Positions 1 to 13,149 of a stretch of 64,000 nt of DNA are shown here, piece by piece (position 1 is the first letter of the stretch; each line of letters starts with the position of its first letter). Origin of the DNA: Cotesia glomerata. Taxonomy: Eukaryota; Arthropoda; Insecta; Hymenoptera; Braconidae. Both the position numbers and the translations under genes were made by a program. Location: positions 13,827,101 through 13,891,100 of the forward strand of contig NC_058159.1 in assembly GCF_020080835.1 (NCBI RefSeq), read 5' to 3'. Below the pieces are notes generated by a model that had not been told where the DNA came from, made no database searches, and saw nothing but the letters and a program-made list of their open reading frames with translations.

Positions 1-461
1 GTCGGCTTCATTGCTGGTAAATTTTGGACGATTATTTCGAGTGCCATAAACATAGGAGTGCCTCGAAAATTATGGCCAATGATAGTGTTTAATGGAGATG
101 AGGAATCAATGTCAGAGATCTTACTGAGGCCTAAATCACATAATTTAACCATCAGATGCTCATTGACCAAAATTTTTTCAAGTTTAATATCTTTATGAAT
201 AATACTACAGGTTAATTCATGAAGATATGACACTGCTTGACATATTTGCAAACATATTTCATAATTTTCTTTTCTTTTCGGGGAGAATTCTAAATTTTCA
301 GGCCGATTGTTTATGAATTGTCGTAAGCTTTGACTTCTGAAGTACTCCATTACAATATACCAATATTTGTCTGCGCAACAAGCTGCCATAAGAGAAATGA
401 TATTAGGATGTCGAACAGTATCCCACACCTTCAGTTCTCGTATAATATATTTTGAATTTTC
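1..461 (-). CDS. Partial protein kinase domain (possible pseudokinase)
   Basis: The minus strand is open without a stop from the gap edge to the window end, about 153 codons. In order it shows an alpha-C/beta-4 stretch (VRHPNIISL), a hinge-like IVMEYF, the catalytic loop as HKDIKLEKIL, the magnesium loop as DLG, and an activation-segment end GTPMFMALE. These are the usual eukaryotic kinase landmarks with changes: HRD is HKD, the Asn of the catalytic loop is Lys, and APE is ALE. The N-lobe with the glycine loop and the ATP-binding Lys lies in or beyond the gap, and the C-lobe runs off the window. Kinase fold is certain; activity is doubtful because of the missing Asn. It could be a diverged host gene, a pseudogene or one member of an expanded family. 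It is the only non-transposon coding sequence I recognise here. Confidence 0.85.
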
Positions 462-561
462 NNNNNNNNNNNNNNNNNNNNNNNNNNNNNNNNNNNNNNN
501 NNNNNNNNNNNNNNNNNNNNNNNNNNNNNNNNNNNNNNNNNNNNNNNNNNNNNNNNNNNNN
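462..561. other. Assembly gap (100 N)
   Basis: A run of exactly 100 N, the conventional filler for a gap of unknown size. The kinase reading frame runs into its left edge. Confidence 0.99.
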
Positions 562-1134
562 ATATGAATTGAAAAGAATTGAGTCTATGTAAATATATAT
601 CTAAATGTTCATTTTTGTGCCCATACAGTTTTCATTGACTAATATTTTTCATTTCTTTTGTAATCAATTTTTAACCAGCGGATACACCTGTCAACTCGTT
701 TTGAATACTCCGTTGAGACACTAAGTGTCAACAGTGCATAAAACGTTTATGAATGAAACGAATGACCAATGCAAACGTGATGTATATGCGAGAAAAATTA
801 TGACTTTGATGAGAAAACTACGTTATAAGGCAAATGAAGGCTCCAACAATCTCGAAAATAAGCTTGGATGAATTTTTATCGATTCAAAAAATTTATTAAA
901 TTTAATAATATGATGCTAATTTTTTGAGAATATTAAAAATGTACACCATGTTATGTAATTTCAATAGATATTATAAATGTTAGATCATATGAATTCCAAA
1001 TTCGACCAAATGAATTTATCACATTATCTTAGCGCATATGAACTTAGACAAGTTTTTCATTACGAAAGTCGCAATAAAAGCCTAAAATTAGTGAAAGATC
1101 AATATTGGCATTCATTCGTGAAATTTGGTGTTTG
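562..1134. other. AT-rich non-coding sequence
   Basis: No gene seen. Near 1071-1133 there is a diverged direct copy of the sequence at 1222-1285 (both contain caataaaa, gtgaaaga.caatatt and gaaatttggtgttt), so the inverted repeat that follows has a duplicated unit to its left. Confidence 0.5.
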
Positions 1135-1357
1135 AGATTTGTGAAATGTAGCTGAGGTTTACCTGTACACCGATGTCAACATTGAACTCGTATAAACACC
1201 AAATTTCCACTGAATGTGCTTCAATAAAACCTAAAATCTGTGAAAGACCAATATTAAAGCACATTCAGTGGAAATTTGGTGTTTATACGGAGTTAACCGA
1301 GTGTTGACACATCGGTGTAATATAGGTGTAAACCTCAGCTAAATTTTTCACAAATCT
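1135..1357. repeat. Inverted repeat, MITE-like
   Basis: The left arm (about 1135-1211) contains gtgaaatgtagctgaggttt and gtataaacaccaaatttcca. The right arm (about 1257-1357) carries their reverse complements, with a centre of about 45 bp. The arms pair imperfectly. No coding capacity. The structure resembles a small fold-back or MITE-type element, but I found no clean terminal motif or target duplication. Confidence 0.6.
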
Positions 1358-1850
1358 ACCGTGTCAATACGGCGTTTTTTCGGTAGAAACTAGGTGTAAT
1401 CCATATTACACTGAGTTTACACCGTTACACACCGTGTAAACGGATCCGCTAGGGGAGCATTGAAAGTTTTAGTTAAAGTCATTGCAAGTCTCATATGTGA
1501 AGTTGAAATTTGTCTAGGTTCAAGTGCGACGAATTTTCTGTTAACTAAAATTTTCTCAGTGACATCAATTTTTATAGAAAATTAATTGTTCATGTTTTTT
1601 TATAAATTCTATTGAAATAAGTAACTAAATTTCTTTTCCACATCTCAAGTGCTTGGAAAATGCATTCATTTTAATCTGTTACATTTCCGCGATCCCGCAA
1701 TAAAAGAATTCATCGGTTATGTGATCTGCAAAAGTAAAATGAATGTATAATTATTAGTCCATTGATTGGATAGCTACATGTAAAGTTAAGCTTTGGAAAC
1801 CTCTCAATGACTTTTTCTCCGCTGCCGAAGAGACGATTGTTGAAAGGAAT
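1358..1850. other. Non-coding sequence, nothing recognised
   Basis: AT-rich sequence without long open frames or repeats that I could identify. Confidence 0.4.
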
Positions 1851-2650
1851 ACACGAATATCCCCACATACACGAAGATCCCCACCAAATTTGGAGTCTAT
1901 AGAAGTTACAGGTTGGAAATTAAAATTTTAGATTTTAACACCCACCCCCGCAATTCTTGTCGGAAGTAGACTTTATTGAAATCCATTTTGAGATAATCTT
2001 TGTGAATAATAAAAGATTCCTACCATATTTAGAATTTTTAGAAGCTATATTTCGAAATTAAAATTTTTTATTGTTAACACCCACCCCCGCGAACCTTATT
2101 GGAGGTGATTCATTGTAAAATCCGCTCTTAGATCATTTTTATATTACATTTAGAAGACTCTCACTAAATTTGGAGTCTATAGGAGCTATAGCTTGGAAAT
2201 TAAAAATTTTCATTGTTAACGCCCCCGCAATCGTCTTTGGGGTGGGATATCGTAAAATTTGTTCATAAATCATTTTTACATCACTTATAGAAAATTCCTA
2301 CAAAATTTGGAGCCTGTAGGGGCTTTAGCTGGAAAATGAAAAATTTTAATTGTTAATACCCACCCCCGCAACCCCCTGTGGGATGAGCTATCGTGAAAAT
2401 CGTTCATAGACTATTTCTACATCTCTGACAGAAAAGTTCTACCAAATTTGAAGTCTATAGGAACTATAGTTTAAAAACGGAAATTGTTCATTGTTAACGC
2501 CCCCAATCTCTTTGGGGATGAATTTCTTAAAATCCGGTCGCTTAGCTGACCTCTACATAGCAAAAGTAATATTCCTACCAAGTTTCACGTTTCTAAGTCC
2601 TATGGTTCCCGAGATTTCATGATGAGTGACTCTATAGATGGGAATCCTTC
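1851..2650. repeat. Degenerate tandem repeat, about 115-130 bp period
   Basis: Five or six diverged units each contain an accaaatttggagtctatag-like segment, then ggaaattaaaattttt..ttgttaac, then a C-rich stretch (acccacccccgcaa or cgcccccgcaatc), then atcgtaaaat. The C-rich blocks stand out in AT-rich DNA. No frame stays open across units. The last unit ends in a conserved-looking tail, aagtcctatggttcccgaga. Confidence 0.65.
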
Positions 2651-3250
2651 GATTACCATCGAAATTTTTAATTTTTTAGCGGATTTTTTAAAAATTTTCT
2701 TACCTACAAAACTTTTTCCTGACAATTTTGAAGATACAGAAAAAAAAATAGCCCAAGCGGTCCAGCCGTTCTCAAGTAAATTAAAAAATTAATAAAATTT
2801 CTAATCTAAAAATAAAAATATTTATTTAATGCTGTAAGATGGACGGCGGAGTTCATAAGAAAATTTGTTTTTCATCAGTTATTCCATTGGGTATAAGGGG
2901 GAGTAGGTGGGTGGGTGCGTGGGTGCGTGGGAGTGTGTGAGTAGATTCTTAGCTGAATGTAAAAGAACATAATCCGTTTAATATACTCCGTTGAAATCCA
3001 TGAAAACAAAAGAATCAAGAGAAAATGCTTGTCTTTTGTTTGTATTAGCGGGATAAATGTTTATAAAAGTAAAACAGCAATAAAAAAATGAAGGAACGTT
3101 GGAATTCGAAAAATAAATAGCCATAAACCATCTAGGAAAAATTTCGCATCGAATGGTCGCAGTTTCATGTCGATACGATCAGTGGTTTAGGCGTGATTGA
3201 GCTTCAAACGAAGACCATTTTCATTATATATATATAGATAAATAGTTTTT
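2651..3250. other. Non-coding sequence with short G-rich simple repeat
   Basis: At about 2893-2940 lies a run of ggtgggtgcgtgggtgcgtg type on the plus strand, otherwise AT-rich sequence. No gene seen. A short TA run sits near 3224-3236. Confidence 0.4.
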
Positions 3251-3279
3251 TTTATTCGGGTATACCTTTATATGAGTAC

Positions 3280-3680
3280 GTAAGACTACTTATGTGCTGG
3301 TAAAGGTATGAGTATACCAGACCATATGAATCCATATCAAGTTATATCAACCCTGATCAGGGATTTTTTTTCAAGTTTATCAAAGTATATATAACTTTAT
3401 AAGGTTATATCAGGGCATATCAGGACCTATTAAAAAATAATGTAAAATTAGATATGAGCATATCAAGCTATATCAAGTCTGATGTAGACATATCAAATTG
3501 ATAAGGCTTGATCAGGCCTGATATGGCCAATTTTCATATCAGGCCATATCAGGACATATCAAAAATTAAATATGGACATATCAGATTATATCAGGCCAGA
3601 TATGAACATATCAAAAATTTTTATATGGCCTTATCAGCTCATATCAAGCCTGATCAGAATATTTTTTCACGGGTTTGTAC
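3280..3680. repeat. Short-period array of catatcagg/tgatcagg words
   Basis: Dozens of copies of roughly 10-base words of the form catatcagg, atatcaagc and cctgatcagg follow each other in both orientations, since TGATCA and ATAT cores are self-complementary. The right end reads cctgatcag..attttttcacggg, similar to the end of the 14014-15871 element (ctgatcattttttcccggg). The small frame at 3508-3705 is only the array read in one phase. Confidence 0.65.
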
Positions 3681-3699
3681 TTTTTGTGAGTTACGTATG

Positions 3700-4060
3700 G
3701 AGTAAATAAGCAAAAAAAAAAATTAAAATCTCAAAATATTTGAAATTTTTGATTGCAAATATCTTTGAAACGGTTGATCTGAGGAACTTTGACCTTTCGA
3801 CGTTTTTTGTAGAGCGTGAAATTTCCTATAAGACCTCTATCTGGGATATTGCGTAAACAAGCCATTCCGAAGTAATTAAAATTCAAAAATAAAAAAAAAG
3901 TTTTCTCGTGTTATTTAAATAGAAAAATTACAAATGAATTGAGGCAAACCTCAATATTAATATTAAGGGCTCTAATAGGCGCCAGAATTTTTGTTTTTAA
4001 ATGTACTTTCAACTTTTCAACACCATTAAAAAAAAAAATTTTTTTTTTTATTGAAACACC

Positions 4061-4063
<3 letters not shown>
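3700..4063. mobile_element. DNA transposon end (fragment Z)
   Basis: The segment ends in acaccctaa directly at a TA tract, the mirror of the TTAGGGTG ends of neighbouring transposons. It carries the box ttgtagagcgtgaaatttcc about 230 bp from that tip and a tcaatattaatattaagggc block, both shared with elements A and B. The rest of the element is not recognisable upstream. Confidence 0.55.

Positions 4064-4141
<78 letters not shown>
4064..4141. repeat. TA microsatellite
   Basis: Uninterrupted (TA)n between the tip of fragment Z and the tip of element A. Confidence 0.97.
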
Positions 4142-4144
<3 letters not shown>

Positions 4145-4732
4145 GGTGATTCAAAAAAATCGAATATTTTTTTTTTAACTTTCGAAATTGAAAAGTTGGT
4201 TCTCAGGCACCTCTAGAAAATTCTCACCAAATTTGAGCTCTTAATATTGATAGGAAGATTATCCTCATCACAGTTTTACATTTTTCGTTAATCTTTTATA
4301 AAAAAAATCATATCTCATTATCAATCAATTTTTTAATCACATCTTTATACATATTTTTGTAGGAAATTGAATGATCTACAAAAAAGATCTGATATGTATA
4401 AGCGATTACATTGACCATTTCAAAGATATCCGAGATCAAAGTTCAAAGAATTTATCAAAAAAAAATTTTTTTTTATTAATTTCCTACCACATTGGAAAAT
4501 AATAATTGTCAAATAAATATGCAATATTTTTGTAGGAAATTTAACGCTCTACAAAAAAGGTCTGATATGTTTAATTGATTACTCCAACCGTTTAAAAGAT
4601 ATTCGTATCCGAACCCCAATGCTTTCTGATTTCAATAATTTTTTAATAACTTTTTCAAATTTATCTATTAAATTCATGACTTTTTGAAATTTTTACGAGA
4701 ATTTTAGCTTATGTTAATAAAATTAAAGTATT
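4142..4732 (+). repeat. Left terminal inverted repeat of element A
   Basis: Reverse-complement match to 9078-9670. It contains two copies of the box taggaaatt.aa..tctacaaaaaa at about 4357 and 4530, each followed by sequence of the type tctgatatgt...gatta...aagatat. Confidence 0.9.
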
Positions 4733-5128
4733 TTCTTTGTATTTAATTTGTTTCCAAGTATATAATATTTTCCAATCAACTTTTATTATAGATTTTTTTT
4801 TATTTAATTTGCCTTTAAAATCACGACTTGCTATTTTTAACTGGTTTATTAAAAATTTTATTTTAAATTTCTTCCCCATAAAATTATTAATTAAATATAT
4901 TTTTTCGGTTAATCTGAGCATTTTATTTTAAACATTGGTAGTTCTGTTGATCAACTTATCGTACTAGCGCCATCTACGATTGTTTCTCTATGCTGTTATG
5001 TACATTTCTACATTGCGTACATAATTTTTAGAGTTCCTGAATAAAGTCTTCTAGTAGTGATAATCAAATAATAGCTAACTGTTATATATTATTTAATTTC
5101 ATTGTTATTTATTTTTTACACATCTACA

Positions 5129-8037
5129 ATGAGTAAGGAAATACCTTTAATTGGTATACCTATGCCAAAAATTCTTGAACTCAAGTTACCAACGCTGAAA
5201 GAGGTTATGTGTGTATTTTTTTATCAGCTTCAAGTTCTCAAGTATTCCGTAAAACAGAGTGCTAAAAATACAGTAGATCAAGTTGTAAAATTATAGAAAA
5301 ATAATGAAATTCCTACTTGTAGTTATGAAAATTCAGTGAAAAAAATTCTACGATGTCACGATAAATGGTTAAAAATAACAAAAAACCTGAAACGGAAAAA
5401 ATCACCAGCACAAAAAAAAATCAATCATTATTTCAGAATGAAATCAAAATTTTATTTGACATTGTTAATCAAAAATCTTTAAAAATGCTCGATGATCGTA
5501 TTAAAAAATTATACTTAAATCAAAAAAGCAATACTAGGAGAGAATTCATTCATAACAATGTACATCGATCGAATACAAGTGGAGATCAGATGGATGTAGA
5601 AGAAAGCAGTAAGTATCGATCACAAAATTATTATAATACTACGAATAATAATATACAAGTAAATAATTCTGTATTATAAATCTTAATTATTTTTAATTTA
5701 CTCAGTTAGTTGTTTTTTAGTTTTTCTTTGTATTAATGAAATATGTTTTATATATTACACTGTTCATGATGCGAAGTATTAGAAAAAACTTTACAATGTT
5801 AAAATTTTTATGAGTAATTTTGAATTTTCCAAACTTTTAATTTTTTATTCGCTTAAGAAAAAAATAAAAATATTTTTTTATAGGTCCAAGTCAACCTTCA
5901 ACATCAAGCCAGACGATAATTGCTAGTGAAAAATCAGAATTATTAACAACAAAATCATTAAGTGAAGCTACGAATTTCGGTTCGGATTTGGAGTATGATC
6001 CTTCAATACAAATGAAGCGACCAAAAATTAATATTTTAACTCCAGAGCTGATTTCCGCACTTGACAGAGCTAATGTCAGCAGTAGAAATGCCATGTTTAT
6101 TATAGCTCCCATTCTGACAAGCGTTGGTATCAATATAGAAGATACAACTCTGAGTTATAGTACAATTCAACGAACTCGTATGATGTTCCGCAAAGACTTA
6201 GCTCAAGGATTAAAAAATGATTTTAAAACACACGACAAATACGTCGTGCACTGGGATGGAAAAATACTACAGGACATTACTGGATCTAAATCCGTCGATC
6301 GGCTTCCAATCCTCCTTACAGCATTTGGTATTGAACAATTACTTGGAGTGCCAAAAATGGACTCTGGAACTGCAGAGAATCAAACATCGGCTATTTTAAG
6401 GACTTTGAATGAATGGAGTCTTACTCGCTATATTAAAGCGATGTGTTTTGACACAACTAATGTTAACACAGGTAACAAATCAATGATGTTTTATTATTAG
6501 CAAAATTGTATTGTTATTTTCTCAGTTCAATTTTTCTTAATAAAGCTATTAGCCCACAAAAACTAGTCAATTTTACAATGTCCGGCTAAAATAGCTGAAA
6601 ACAGCTTATAAAAATTTTATTTCGAAAAATACCCAACCGGTTATTTAAGAATTATAAAGCAACTGAAACTTTGGTTTGTTTTTGGCAACAATGAATTCAA
6701 GCAAAATAAACTAGTTTCTGTGGACTAATACTTTTGGATTCAGCAAGAAAGTATTTTGACTTTTTCATTAATTTCTTCTTTAATTTTAAACTACTACAGT
6801 TTACCAATTTTAAAGATAACTTTTTACTTTTACTATACAGGTATTCACCGTGGAACATGTGTTGAAATTGAAAAAGCTCTGGGAAGAGAATTAATTTACT
6901 TACCATGTCGCCATCATATCTATGAAATCATTTTACGAAGTGCGTTTGAAGTATATTGGCCGGTATCGTCAGGACCAAACGTACCAATATTCGGACGATT
7001 TAAAAAAGAATGGGACAAAATAGATAAGACCAAATATAAAGCTGGTATTGAAGATACTATTGTCGCTGATACTCTTTCAAATAAAAAAAATGAAATATCT
7101 AGTTTCATTAAAAAATGTTTGCAACTATGGTTAAGTAAAATTTATAAATATAAGATAAAATTATCAATTCGTTATGTAAATTTGACTGATTTTTTTTTGC
7201 TAGTTAAAACAAGCACGAGATGATTACAAAGAGTTCCTGGAACTGTCACTTGTTTTTCTCGGAGAAATGCCTCAAGATCAAGTTTATTTTAAATACCCTG
7301 GTGCAGTACATCATGCGAGATGGATGGCGAAGGCCATTTATTGCTTAAAAATATTCATTTTTAGAAATGAATTTGTACTGACTCCCAAAGAATTGAATAG
7401 TCTGCGGCAAATTTGTATTTTTATAGTCATGGTTTATTTAAATGCTTGGTTTTCAACGACTTCTGCGACTACAGCTGCTAACCATGATTTAGAATTCTTA
7501 AAAAAACTTATTGAGTACAAAGAAATAAATGCTTCAATATCTTCCGCGACTTGCCACAAAATGACTCTTCATTTGTGGTATTTAAATGATGAACTTGCCA
7601 TTTTATCATTGTTCGATGAAACCGTTCCACTTGAAATGAAAAAAAAAATTGTCAAAGCTGTAAAAACTCGTGAAGCTATGAATCCTAAAGCTAAAAAATT
7701 TATAATTGATCAAAACAAGCTAAACTTGATAATGCAGAAAGACTTGAGTGACTTTGTTTCTCAAAAATCTTTGAATCTGTTTAAAATATTTGAATTACCA
7801 TACGATTTTCTAGATCTTGACATTGAATTGTGGTCTTCTGATGACAGTTATCGAGAAAATCAAAATTATTTTAAACAATTAAAAGTTGTAAATGACATTG
7901 CAGAGCGAGGAGTGGCATTAATAACCGAATACAACCAATGTTTGACTAAGAATGAAGAGCAATTTCAATATTTGTTGCAAGTTGTCAAAGAACATCGAGA
8001 AAAATATCCTAATTGCAATAAAAGTCAATTTATATAA
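5129..8037 (+). pseudogene. Transposase of element A, split by introns, broken
   Basis: I read four exons: 5129-5608, 5884-6471, 6841 to about 7127, and 7204-8037. The GT/AG joins at 5609/5883 and 6472/6840 keep frame; the third junction is not clean. Exon 1 starts at ATG 5129. An in-frame TAG at 5294-5296 stands where the related copy in element B has Trp, and a frameshift follows near 5370. Conserved motifs shared with B are HWDGK (about 6251), CFDTT (about 6446), CRHH (about 6905) and NDIAERG (about 7893). I infer a DDE-type catalytic core with a C(2)H insertion. The family of such proteins is known as uncharacterised proteins in many invertebrates. The C-terminal motif is LTKNEEQF. The gene cannot make a full protein as it stands. 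Confidence 0.8.
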
Positions 8038-8135
8038 ATAAAGCCTAAAAAAATGTATTTTCGTAATGTAATTTATATTTTCCTTGATTTTAAGTTGAAA
8101 TAAATCGCTTATATATAATAAATTAAAATTTTTCC

Positions 8136-8287
8136 TTTTTAACTTCCCGCTAAAAATCTCAGATTTTCAAAAATCGGGAAGTTATTGTTTTTACCCCGTT
8201 TTGCAAAAATCGAGTTTTCATCAGATCTCGACGTTTGAAGGTCACAGGAAGCTTCCCTGACCACCCCCGCGATGTTGTCACTATGTC

Positions 8288-8356
<69 letters not shown>

Positions 8357-8935
8357 CTATGTGACTCGCTTATAACTTTTGAACGACTGAACCGATCGGA
8401 ACGAACTAAACGGCGTTCTAAAGAGTTCCCCTGAACTTAGATTTCCTGAGAATTTGAACCGATTCGGACCGATAGATTCAAAGAAATCTTGAAAAATCTC
8501 AAAAAAAATAAGAAAAAAATCATTCTTGAAAGTGTTTTTTTTGGAATATCTTTTAAACGGCTCTATCGATCAACTTCAAAAACTAATCCGCTCTTAAGCT
8601 TGAAAAACCACGCCGAACGCCGCCAATCCGGTCAAAATCGGTTGATTTGTTCGAGAGATATCGTGAACGAAAGAAAACCGAAAAAAGTGTTTTTTCGGGA
8701 TTACTCCGAAGTTTTTGGTTCGATCAATGAAAACCTGAAAATAACTTATGAGGATGATAAAACTGCGTCGAATGCCGCCAACCGCGTGAAAATCGGTTCA
8801 TTCATTCAAAAGTTATTGCGATTTGAAAATCAGAAAAATAGTGTTTTATTAAACTTCTATCAAACTTTTGCACTTTTGGAAGTTGCAGGGATGGCCTTCA
8901 GGGTCAACCGTTTTCCTAATTTTTTATTTATATGT
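8136..8935 (+). repeat. Dispersed repeat E, copy 1, with TG microsatellite
   Basis: It starts aacttcccgctaa and ends ggaagttgcagggatggcct..cgttttcctaatttttt. A (TG)n tract lies at about 8289-8355. Other copies are at 27980-28480 (partial), 56235-56935 and 63553-64000 (minus). The 155-codon frame at 8489-8956 is not conserved as a frame between copies, so I treat it as non-coding. The element lies inside transposon A, downstream of its gene. Confidence 0.75.
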
Positions 8936-9077
8936 ATAATGATATTTCTAAAATAAGAACCTTTATTTCTCAAAAATAGATTTTAATTTATCTCTAAGTA
9001 ATAAAAACAGACGTATAATTCTCTTTTTCTAAAAGTAAAGCTTCTTTACATTCATGAAAAAGGTTAAAAAAAGATTA

Positions 9078-10326
<1,249 letters not shown>

Positions 10327-10446
10327 TATTAATAATCCATTTCCATTAATAATGACACTTTGATTGACTTTTTAATCGATTAAACAGAAATAACAATAAA
10401 ATATAAGATATGATAAAACAATTTTAGTAACTTCTCATCATGAAAT

Positions 10447-11234
10447 CTACAATAAAGTTTTTTTCCTACAGTCTGGATAATCCTGCCGATGTTTTTTCAC
10501 AGTTTGTAATAAACTTTGGAACTGCTCCTCATCTTTAGTTAAACTTTGATTATATTGGGAAATTAACGCGATGTTTCTTTCAGCAACATCATTTACGACT
10601 TTTAATGAATTGAAAAATTGAAGATTATTTTGAAACCTTTCATGAGTAGGCCATAAAGTTATTTCTACATTAAGAAAGTCAGTACACAAACCGAACCGTT
10701 CTTTTATCTGATAACGCTTCTTATTTATATTTATGCCATTATTCGATTTCAGTGCTGTAACAACTTTTTTCTTTATTTCTGGCGAGACACTCATATCAAA
10801 TAATGACAGAACAGATAATTCCTCTGAGAGGTACCACAAGTGTTTAGCCATTTTTGTAGATGCATTTTTTGAAATCAACGGGTTTATTTTATCATAGGAA
10901 ATTAAATCTTGAATCAGTGTCAAATCATTGTTTGGTGCTGTTATCGCTGATGTTGCTGAAAACCATATTTTTAAATCAAATTTAACGACGAAAATGCAGA
11001 CCTGACGCACTCCTTTCATTTCAGAATTCGAGAGTTTAAATTGATTTCTAAATACAAATATTTTCAAGCTGTAAATCGCTTTAGCCATCCATCTTGCGTG
11101 ATGTACCGCTCCAGGTTGTTTGAAAATTATTCCGCTAGGCGGTTCAGCTCCCAAAAAAATAAAACCCAATTCCAAGAGCTCTTTGTAATCACCTCTTGGT
11201 TGTGATATCTATTTATTAAAGTAAATATAATTAA

Positions 11235-11273
<39 letters not shown>

Positions 11274-11841
11274 ATTATTATAAAATTGCAATCAACGTTA
11301 GTTATAAAATATATTTATTCTTACTTTTGAATAATTCCTAAGAAGAATTAGCATCTGTTCTTTGTCATCACCGATGACTCCAAATACTCCCTGGTCTGAA
11401 ATTCCCGTATCATACTTTTTTTGATCAATATTTTTCCAATTTTCTTTGAATTTGGTAAAAATTGGGACATTAGGACCGGATGTTGTAGGCCAATACGATT
11501 CAAATACAGATCTTAAAATCAACTCCAGAATGTGGTGACGACACGGCAAATAAGTAAGTTCTCTTCCTAATGCTTGTTCATTAGAACACAAGCACCATTG
11601 TGTACGCCTGAAAAATATTAAAAATCAATTTTTATAAATAGATAAATTACAAATTGAACAATCAAGAAATGGTAATCAAATTTGAGGAAATCTTAAAAAG
11701 TAAAAATGGTTCTCGAAATAAAATTTTTTGAAAAAACTGCAATGATGTAAGTGAATATTACTCGTATTTGTTGCCGTAGTATCAAAGCATAGCGCTTGTA
11801 CTTTGTCAGTGACAGACCAATCCCGCAATTTTGAAACAATT
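10447..11841 (-). pseudogene. Transposase of element B, 3' part
   Basis: On the minus strand I read: an exon remnant at 11841-11762 with CFDTTATNT and a nearby donor; an exon at 11607-11335 with CRHHILELILRS after a ctgaaaaat-type acceptor, donor gtaaga; and an exon at 11208-10447 with AVHHARWMAKAIYSLK, then NDVAERN and LTKDEEQF, ending TAG. The order and spacing match the element A gene. A frameshift occurs near 11590, just before the EQALGRELTYLP stretch. The upstream end is cut by the insertion at 11842. Confidence 0.8.
11236..11282. repeat. ATT microsatellite in a transposase intron
   Basis: About 45 bp of (ATT)n between two exons of the element B transposase. Confidence 0.85.
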
Positions 11842-12139
11842 GAGTAGAGTAGAGTGTAGAGTGTAGAGTGAGCAGCGTCTTTTTCTTGTGCTTTTTTGTT
11901 TGCTATTATTTCAGTTTGATTTTGTCTATTTTTTACTGTAGGGACAGTTTTTTGAACAGTAATTTTTCGGAAATATTTTTAACTATCAACTGTTATTGGG
12001 CATTAAGTAGTTCATTTGTTATTTGTGATCAATTTTAAATTAGTGCAATTTTGAGGTTGGACTTTGCAGTTGGCTTGTGGGACTCTGTCTGTTTGGTGCT
12101 GCCATCTGATTGACTTATAGGAAAGGTGTTGTATTCATT

Positions 12140-13111
12140 ATGGCTTGTGTGTTGTGTTTTTCGGAGATATCAGACTCGGCACACTGCATTAAAGCAAACT
12201 GCCATCTTCACCACAAGTTTCATGTATCATGTGTTAAACTTAGATACAACTTTGGATCCGCACCTGATGCTTTAGATGCGGTACATAAACAATGTCCTGC
12301 ATGTTCAGAAACAAACTCAATGAATTTATTGACATCGATTGCTGTTCACTTGCCCAAGCTAAGTAAACTTGATAAATTGGATAACCTTGAAAAGTCAGCG
12401 CAAGATTTACACACAAAGGTAGATGATATTATTTCTAAGCAGTCTGCACTAGATGCTAAATTTAATAGTTTGGAGAAAAGAGTGAGCATGCTTGAAAATA
12501 GAGGATTTTCAGGTGGCTCAAAAAAGGAGGCTGAGAAGATTTCGAGGGCAGCAGATATTCTGCTTAATTGTAACTTCGAACAAAGAGCCCTCCAAATTGA
12601 GGCACAGGCTCTTGCGGATGAGATTTCAATTTCCGGTCTAGAAGAAGTGGCAGAGGAAAACCTAAAAGAAGTTGTAAATAACTTACTTGATGTTCTTGAT
12701 GTACCTCGGGATGATTTCGGAGTCAAATATGTCAAAAGGATCGGTAAACCAGTTGAAGCTAGAACGAGGAATGCTAAGCATAAACGCAGGGATGTTCTAA
12801 TCAAGTTTGAATGTAAAGAAGCTGTGGATGTAATGATCAGGAAGTCCAAAGATGTAGTTATTAAAAATAATGATTTATTAGCCGAGGAAAATATCTCGCA
12901 GGACCCTGTTCGTCTTCATCGCCGTCATCCGCCTACTCTTTACAAATTTCGTTCGCAGGTATTAAAGGATTTTCCTAAGCTACTTCCAAAAAATGTGTGG
13001 ATTGCTGCAGCCTCAGTGTTTGTTAGAATCGATTCGGAGAAACCGCCGCTGAAGTTATTGCCGTCTAATGGGATAGAGGTGCTCAAAAAGCACATTCGCT
13101 CGCGTGAATAA
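12140..13111 (+). CDS. Non-LTR retrotransposon ORF1 protein
   Basis: 323 codons from ATG 12140. The N-terminus (residues 1-60) has a Cys/His-rich zinc-finger-like pattern beginning CVLC, then HCIKANCHLHH, C and CPAC, resembling the PHD-type finger of some CR1/jockey-group ORF1 proteins. A coiled-coil-like stretch follows (KLDKLDNLEKS to RVSMLENR, roughly 70-125), then a region with an RRM-like pattern (ALADEISISGLEE ... RDVLIKFECKEAVD). In this group ORF1 proteins bind element RNA and act as chaperones. The frame is uninterrupted. An earlier in-frame TTG at 12110 exists, but ATG is the simpler start. ORF2 is nearly all missing downstream. Confidence 0.75.
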   Translation: MACVLCFSEISDSAHCIKANCHLHHKFHVSCVKLRYNFGSAPDALDAVHKQCPACSETNSMNLLTSIAVHLPKLSKLDKLDNLEKSAQDLHTKVDDIISKQSALDAKFNSLEKRVSMLENRGFSGGSKKEAEKISRAADILLNCNFEQRALQIEAQALADEISISGLEEVAEENLKEVVNNLLDVLDVPRDDFGVKYVKRIGKPVEARTRNAKHKRRDVLIKFECKEAVDVMIRKSKDVVIKNNDLLAEENISQDPVRLHRRHPPTLYKFRSQVLKDFPKLLPKNVWIAAASVFVRIDSEKPPLKLLPSNGIEVLKKHIRSRE

Positions 13112-13149
13112 CTTTCATTCACTCCATCATCACTATCGCTTGCTCAAGA

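Noticed and set aside
8489..8956. 155-codon frame as a gene
   Set aside because: It lies in dispersed repeat E and the frame is not kept in the other three copies.
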